Positions 57,535 through 64,000 of a stretch of 64,000 bases of DNA are shown here, piece after piece. The notes beneath the pieces are model-generated. The model saw only the letters and a list, made by a program, of their open reading frames with translations. It made no database searches and was not told the DNA's origin. Within the stretch, counting starts at the first letter, position 1; each line of letters starts with the position of its first letter. The position numbers and the translations under genes were made by a program. Origin of the DNA: UBA5336 sp964492485 (lineage in GTDB: Bacteria; Pseudomonadota; Alphaproteobacteria; Caulobacterales; Hyphomonadaceae); the NCBI GenBank assembly GCA_964492485.1, contig CAZBKM010000008.1:45607-109606 (forward strand), read 5' to 3'.

Positions 57535-59421
57535 ATGAGCGGCGTCCGGCTGCCCGACGGTTTCCTGGAAGAGCTGAAGGCCAGGCTTCGCCCCTCCGAT
57601 GTGATCGGGCGGACGGTCAAGCTGCAGCGGCGCGGCAAGGAATGGGTCGGTCTGTCTCCCTTTACCAATGAGAAGACGCCGAGTTTCTACGTCAACGACC
57701 AGAAAGGCATCTTCAAGGACTTCTCGTCCGGAATGGGCGGCGACGTCATCAAGTTCGTCCAGGAAACCGAACGGCTGGACTTCATGGAGGCGGTGGCACG
57801 GCTGGCAGACGAAGCCGGTCTGGACCTGCCCAAGGCAACGCCCGAGGAGGCTCAGCGCGAGGGCCGGCGCACGCGCCTGAAGGCCGCCTGCGCGGAGGCG
57901 GCGAACTGGTTCGAGGCCCGTCTGCATGGCCAGGCCGGTCTGGAGGCCCAATCCTATCTGCGCGACCGGCGCGGGCTCGGTCCCGATGCGTGGCGCCGCT
58001 GGCGGCTTGGACACGCCCCGAATGACTGGCGCCAGCTGCGCGAACATATGCTGCAGAAGGGGTTCACCGATGAGGAGCTTGCCGATGCGGGCCTGGTGCG
58101 GCGCAGCGACAAGGGAGGCGAGCCCTATGACGTTTTCCGCAACCGGATCATGTTCCCGATCGCCGACGGGGTCGGTGACATCGTCGCGTTCGGCGGGCGT
58201 GCGCTCGATCCTGAGGACAAGGCGAAGTACCTGAATTCGCCGGAGACCGAACTCTTTCACAAGTCGCGCCTGGTCTACAATCTCAAGAAGGCGCGTGAGG
58301 CGCTGGGCTACGGCGAGCGCGGCGGCCTGATCGTCTGCGAAGGCTATATGGATGTGATCGCGCTCGGCGAGGCCGGGTTCGGCAACGCCGTGGCCCCCCT
58401 GGGCACCGCGCTGACTGAAGCCCAACTCGCCTTGATCTGGCGCGCGGGACCCGACCCGGTCATGTGTTTTGACGGGGACGTGGCAGGGCTGCGTGCGGCG
58501 CACCGGGCCGTAGAGCTTGCGCTGCCGCACCTCCAGCCGGACCGGTCGGTCTATTTCTGCCTCCTCCCGGAGGGCCGGGACCCCGACGACGTGCTGCGCC
58601 AGCCTGGCGGGCGCGACCATATGGCGGCCCGCCTGGGAGAGGCGATCGCCCTGTCGGAGATGCTTTGGCGGCGCGAGCGGGACGCAGAGCCGCTGGACAC
58701 GCCCGAGCGTCAGGCCGGCCTTGAGGATCGGCTCCAGAAGGCGGCGGCACGTATCCAGCATGCAGGTGTGCGAGCCGCTTACGAACGTAGCCTGCGCCAG
58801 CGGATGCGCGACCATTTCTTCGCGATGCGCCGGGAACGCCAGGGAGAACGTCTGGCAGGGCGACGGGGCGGGCCCGAAGGCGCGCGCAATGCGTCACGCA
58901 GTGGCCTGACGGGCGATGCCGACGCCCGGCTGCGAATGTCGCCAAAGGTGCGTGGGCTGGGCCTCCTGGTCCGGGCGGCGAACAATCCGCACCTGATCGA
59001 TCACCACGGGGAGACCCTCGCCGAAGCGCGATTCCCCGATCCCGACATCGCCGCCGCACGCGATGCGCTTTTCGACCTGTACGACCGAAGCGAAGCGCTT
59101 GACCGGGTCCACCTCAGTGCCCATCTACGTCAGTCTGGAAAGGAGCGTGTCGCGCGTTTGCTCGATGAGTATCCCGATCCGCCGACGATCCAGCCGGGAT
59201 CCGCTGAGGCACGGGAATGGCTGATAGCCTTGGAGCAATATGCGGCGGCCGGCCGTGCCGATCGCCCGGACGGTCCTGGACCGTGCGGTGAAGATGCGTT
59301 TGCGACCCTGGAGGATGCGCGCTGGCGCTATCAGAGGGCGGCCGAACGGCGCGCACGGCAGATCAGGATGAGCGAAGCGGCGCAGGACGCCGACCGGACG
59401 GATCAGGGTTCAGGGACATAA
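57535..59421 (+). CDS. dnaG: DNA primase DnaG
   Basis: A 628-residue primase that makes RNA primers for replication. ATG 57535 is chosen because GGAG lies eight bases upstream (an ATG at 57523 is possible). The N-terminal region aligns with the CHC2 zinc domain, but the ligands are replaced: GLSPFTNEKTPSF has Ser and Thr for Cys and His, and FKDFSSGMGGD has no Cys. This is known in alphaproteobacterial DnaG. The RNAP core has the TOPRIM Glu in IVCEGYMDVIAL and the Asp pair in MCFDGDVAGL. It lies 53 bp before rpoD. Confidence 0.95.
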   Translation: MSGVRLPDGFLEELKARLRPSDVIGRTVKLQRRGKEWVGLSPFTNEKTPSFYVNDQKGIFKDFSSGMGGDVIKFVQETERLDFMEAVARLADEAGLDLPKATPEEAQREGRRTRLKAACAEAANWFEARLHGQAGLEAQSYLRDRRGLGPDAWRRWRLGHAPNDWRQLREHMLQKGFTDEELADAGLVRRSDKGGEPYDVFRNRIMFPIADGVGDIVAFGGRALDPEDKAKYLNSPETELFHKSRLVYNLKKAREALGYGERGGLIVCEGYMDVIALGEAGFGNAVAPLGTALTEAQLALIWRAGPDPVMCFDGDVAGLRAAHRAVELALPHLQPDRSVYFCLLPEGRDPDDVLRQPGGRDHMAARLGEAIALSEMLWRRERDAEPLDTPERQAGLEDRLQKAAARIQHAGVRAAYERSLRQRMRDHFFAMRRERQGERLAGRRGGPEGARNASRSGLTGDADARLRMSPKVRGLGLLVRAANNPHLIDHHGETLAEARFPDPDIAAARDALFDLYDRSEALDRVHLSAHLRQSGKERVARLLDEYPDPPTIQPGSAEAREWLIALEQYAAAGRADRPDGPGPCGEDAFATLEDARWRYQRAAERRARQIRMSEAAQDADRTDQGSGT

Positions 59422-59474
59422 GGACGATCGGCACGCGGACGCTGGAAGCCGGTCCAAACGGGCAGAGGAAGACA

Positions 59475-61400
<1,926 letters not shown>

Positions 61401-61403
<3 letters not shown>

Positions 61404-61503
61404 AGCACCGGTCTTTCGTTTCACTCCAGACCGTCGCTTTACATCATTGTTATTGCGCAAGTCTCCGTTCGCAACCGGGTCCGTTTGCTCCGAACTTGCT
61501 CCG
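61401..61503 (-). repeat. repeat family A, copy A4
   Basis: An inverted full-length A copy; the strand label means it reads in the A1 direction on the minus strand. Its right end read outward (TAAAGCACCGGTCTTTCG) supplies the rpoD stop codon. Confidence 0.88.
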
Positions 61504-61533
61504 GGCCTGACAAGGCACGTGCAGACCGAAAGG

Positions 61534-61555
61534 GCCGCCCCGGAAAGGGCGGCCT
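61534..61555 (+). terminator. stem-loop after rpoD
   Basis: GGCCGCCC and GGGCGGCC pair with a 6-base loop between repeats A4 and B3. No U-run follows. It is the best terminator candidate for the yqeY-dnaG-rpoD transcript. Confidence 0.5.
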
Positions 61556-61657
61556 AGCGCATCTTCAAATCAATCGGAGTCAGTGAAGATGCGCTATGTT
61601 CTTGTTTTTGAGCATTTTCTTAACGCGAACCGGGTCCCACTTCGCTCGAAAATGCTA
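61556..61657 (+). repeat. repeat family B, copy B3
   Basis: The best-preserved B copy: TAGCGCATCTTCAAATC, GTGAAGATGCGC, CTTGTTTTTGAGC, then AGCATTTTC...GAAAATGCT around GCGAACCGGGTCCCACTTCGC. It lies between rpoD and ettA and forms no stop codon. The 318-bp gap 61404-61721 is filled mainly by A4, the stem-loop and B3. Confidence 0.88.
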
Positions 61658-61721
61658 TATTGCGTTTGGGCCATGGACGCGATCAAGCCGCCTCACGCGG
61701 TGGGTCCTTTGGAAAGCGGCT

Positions 61722-63389
61722 CTATCCGCGCGCAAACTTCTTGAACTTGACCCGTTTCGGCTCAACAGCGTCGGGACCGAGGCGGCGCTTCTTGTCCTCA
61801 AGATAGGAGGAGAAGTCGCCCTCGAACCATTCCACATGGCTGTTGCCCTCGAAGGCCAGGATATGCGTCGCCATGCGGTCGAGGAACCAGCGGTCGTGGG
61901 AGATGACCACCACGCAGCCCGGGAAGTTGTCGAGGCCATCCTCCAGCGCCTGGAGCGTCTCCACGTCGAGATCGTTGGTCGGTTCGTCCAGGAGGAGCAG
62001 GTTCGCGCCCTGCTTTAGCATCTTGGCCAGATGCACGCGGTTGCGCTCCCCGCCGGACAACAGGCCGACGGTCTTCTGCTGGTCGCTGCCGCGGAAGTTG
62101 AACGCGCTCACATAGGCGCGGGAGTTCACGTCGACGCCGCCCAGGTCGAGGACGTCCAGACCCTCCGAGATTTCCTCCCAGACCGTCTTCTTGCCATCGA
62201 GCGTGTCACGCGACTGGTCGACATAGCCTAGCTTCACCGTATCTCCGAGGCGCAGCGTGCCGGAATCGGGGGTGTCCTGGCCCGTGATCATCTTGAACAG
62301 CGTGGTTTTGCCCGCGCCATTCGGACCGATCACACCGACAATCCCGCCCGGTGGCAGGCTGAAGGTCAGATCGTCGATGAGAAGGTTGTTTCCGAACGCC
62401 TTGCGGATGCCTTCGGCTTCCAGCACCTGGCTGCCGAGGCGGGGGCCTGGAGGGATGCGGATCGTGGCGGTGGAGACCTTTTCGCGCTCGGCCTTGCTGG
62501 CCAGCTCCTCATAGGCCTGAATCCGCGCCTTGGACTTGGCCTGTCGTGCCTTGGGTGACGCGCGGACCCATTCGAGCTCGCGGGCCAAGGCCCTTTGGCG
62601 GCCGCTTTCTTCGCGCTGTTCCTGCGCCATCCGCTTGGCCTTCTGCTCCAGCCAGTCCGAATAGTTGCCCTTGTAGGGGATGCCCTGGCCGCGATCGAGC
62701 TCCAGGATCCAACCCGTGATGTCGTCCAGGAAGTATCTGTCGTGGGTGACCAGGATCACGCAGCCGGGAAAATTGATCAGGTAGTTCTGCAGCCACGCGA
62801 CCGTCTCCGCATCGAGATGGTTGGTCGGCTCGTCCATGAGGATCATGTCCGGACGCGACAGGAGCAGCCGGCAGATCGCGACGCGCCGGATCTCCCCGCC
62901 GGAGAGGCTGTCGACGGTCGCGTCATCGGGTGGGCAGCGAAGGGCCTCCATCGCCATGGCAATCTTGGAGTCGATGTCCCAGGCATCGGCGGCGTCGACC
63001 TGCTCCTGCAGCGTCGTCATCTCCTCCATGAGTTCGTCGGAATAGTCTTCGCCAAGCTGGGTGGAGACCTCGTTGAACCGGTCCAGAAGCGCCTTTTCGG
63101 GACAATAGTCGGCGACGTTCTCGAACACGGTCTTGTTCGGGTCGAGCTGTGGTTCCTGCGGGAGGTAGCCAACCTTGATGCCATCGGCAGCCCAGGCTTC
63201 ACCGTTGAATTCGGTGTCCTCGCCCGCCAGGATCCGCAACAGGGTCGACTTGCCAGAGCCGTTGACGCCGACCACGCCTATCTTGGCGTCCGGCAGGAAC
63301 GAGAGGTGAATATTCTCGAACACCTTCTTGCCGCCGGGATAGGTCTTGGAGACACCCTGCATGTGATAGACGTATTGCGGTCCGGCCAT
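61722..63389 (-). CDS. ettA: energy-dependent translational throttle protein EttA
   Basis: A 555-residue ABC-F protein, exactly the usual length. Two ATPase cassettes are seen: Walker A GVNGSGKSTLLRIL and GPNGAGKTTLFKMI, signatures LSGGEIRRVAICR and LSGGERNRVHLAK, Walker B LMDEPTNHLDAET and LLDEPTNDLDVET. The arm region KAKRMAQEQREESGRQRALARELEW fits EttA. It binds the ribosomal E site and tunes the first peptide bonds to ATP level. I choose ATG 63389 (MAGPQYVYHMQGVSKTYPGG); the earlier frame is non-homologous. Confidence 0.95.
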   Translation of the reverse strand: MAGPQYVYHMQGVSKTYPGGKKVFENIHLSFLPDAKIGVVGVNGSGKSTLLRILAGEDTEFNGEAWAADGIKVGYLPQEPQLDPNKTVFENVADYCPEKALLDRFNEVSTQLGEDYSDELMEEMTTLQEQVDAADAWDIDSKIAMAMEALRCPPDDATVDSLSGGEIRRVAICRLLLSRPDMILMDEPTNHLDAETVAWLQNYLINFPGCVILVTHDRYFLDDITGWILELDRGQGIPYKGNYSDWLEQKAKRMAQEQREESGRQRALARELEWVRASPKARQAKSKARIQAYEELASKAEREKVSTATIRIPPGPRLGSQVLEAEGIRKAFGNNLLIDDLTFSLPPGGIVGVIGPNGAGKTTLFKMITGQDTPDSGTLRLGDTVKLGYVDQSRDTLDGKKTVWEEISEGLDVLDLGGVDVNSRAYVSAFNFRGSDQQKTVGLLSGGERNRVHLAKMLKQGANLLLLDEPTNDLDVETLQALEDGLDNFPGCVVVISHDRWFLDRMATHILAFEGNSHVEWFEGDFSSYLEDKKRRLGPDAVEPKRVKFKKFARG

Positions 63390-63528
63390 GGGCTCGCGGT
63401 CCTTCCTTGACTTCGAGGGTTCGATAACGGGCCTTGTGTGGGGCTTCCCCAAGCGAATATCAAGCATTGTCGCGGGGCCTGCCATGCCGGCAGACTCATC
63501 GCAGGATCCGGAAGAGAGAGTGAATGGT

Positions 63529-63972
63529 ATGACCGCCCGACAGCCGACCGCCGACCAGTTTCGTGCATTTCGCGACGATCCCCATTCCGGTCCCGTCGCC
63601 CAGGTGAATCTGCTGAAATTCCGCGAGGACGCCGTTTACGGTCCGGACGATCCCGAGAAGGCGACACCCTGCAGCGGACGTACCGCCTATCTGCGCTATG
63701 CCGAGGCCTTCGAAGCCATGGCTGCGGAAGCCGGCGGCGTCTGCGTGTTCATGGGTGAGGCGGAGCGCTTCTTCATCGGGGAGGGGGATTGGGACGCGGT
63801 CTGGATCAACTGGTTTCCCAACCGCCAGGCCTTCATCGCCACGCTGAACCATGCGAATTATCGCGACGCTCACCGCCATCGCGAGGCGGGGCTCGACCAT
63901 CAACAGCTCATCGTCACCCGGCCCGAACGCCTCCGCGCAGCGCCCGAAACCGGCGCCACCGGGCCATCCTGA
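63529..63972 (+). CDS. DUF1330 domain protein
   Basis: A 147-residue protein with the DUF1330 pattern: GPVAQVNLLKFREDA near the N-terminus, RTAYLRYAEAFEAMAAEAGG, and NRQAFIATLNHANYRDAHRHREAGLDHQQLI. These small ferredoxin-like proteins have no assigned reaction. ATG 63529 is chosen (AGAGAG upstream); a GTG three codons earlier is possible. It is divergent from ettA across 139 bp. Nothing can be read in the last 28 bp of the window. Confidence 0.75.
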   Translation: MTARQPTADQFRAFRDDPHSGPVAQVNLLKFREDAVYGPDDPEKATPCSGRTAYLRYAEAFEAMAAEAGGVCVFMGEAERFFIGEGDWDAVWINWFPNRQAFIATLNHANYRDAHRHREAGLDHQQLIVTRPERLRAAPETGATGPS

Positions 63973-64000
63973 CCCGCTTCGCCGGCCGCGCCGCGGGGGG

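Overview
The window is GC-rich, densely packed bacterial chromosome that looks like an alphaproteobacterium of the Caulobacterales/Maricaulales/Parvularculales type. Supporting signs are a FlbT flagellin regulator, an ELM1-family protein, a DnaG primase without the classical zinc ligands, a yqeY-dnaG-rpoD block, a TonB-dependent receptor and curli-type functional amyloid genes. This placement is an inference from gene content. I see no rRNA, tRNA, CRISPR array, transposase or prophage gene.

Layout. 0-9.5 kb: a partial CYTH-CHAD gene, a UspA protein, a minus-strand curli-like operon (csgF-csgG, two curlin-repeat subunits, two lipoproteins), a GIN-domain lipoprotein and a methyltransferase. 9.7-16 kb: a minus-strand cassette of GT4 glycosyltransferase, methyltransferase and squalene-cyclase-like toroid protein, then a fused kinase and an M19 dipeptidase. 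16-25 kb: small enzymes and membrane proteins (DUF427, YdcZ-type transporter, CBS protein, DJ-1 family, PLP decarboxylase, YghU-type GST, DUF4149, FlbT) and a hybrid PAS histidine kinase. 25.6-32.5 kb: a complete retinal-based phototrophy operon, rhodopsin-crtE-crtI-crtB-crtY-blh-idi. 32.5-49 kb: Ohr, a TonB-dependent receptor, a probable small RNA, a hydrolase-flavin reductase fusion, an S1P-lyase-like enzyme, a TauD dioxygenase, an alcohol dehydrogenase, two mechanosensitive channels around prfC, and ELM1. 49-64 kb: housekeeping genes greA, carB, carA, yqeY, dnaG, rpoD and ettA, with small enzymes between them.

How the genes work together. The phototrophy operon encodes supply and isomerisation of isoprenoid units (idi, crtE), phytoene synthesis and desaturation (crtB, crtI), cyclisation to beta-carotene (crtY), cleavage to retinal (blh) and the opsin that uses retinal to pump protons. 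The opsin has the DTE proton-pump motif. It also has a glycine where xanthorhodopsin opens a window for a carotenoid antenna. The curli operon encodes secretion parts and two amyloid subunits, with strong RNA hairpins between the genes.

The most unusual signal is genome-scale. Two families of about 100-bp double-hairpin repeats (called A and B here) are scattered between genes. Their ends read outward as stop codons, and at least ten genes in this window terminate on the stop codon formed by a repeat end. Two convergent gene pairs stop on opposite ends of one repeat block.
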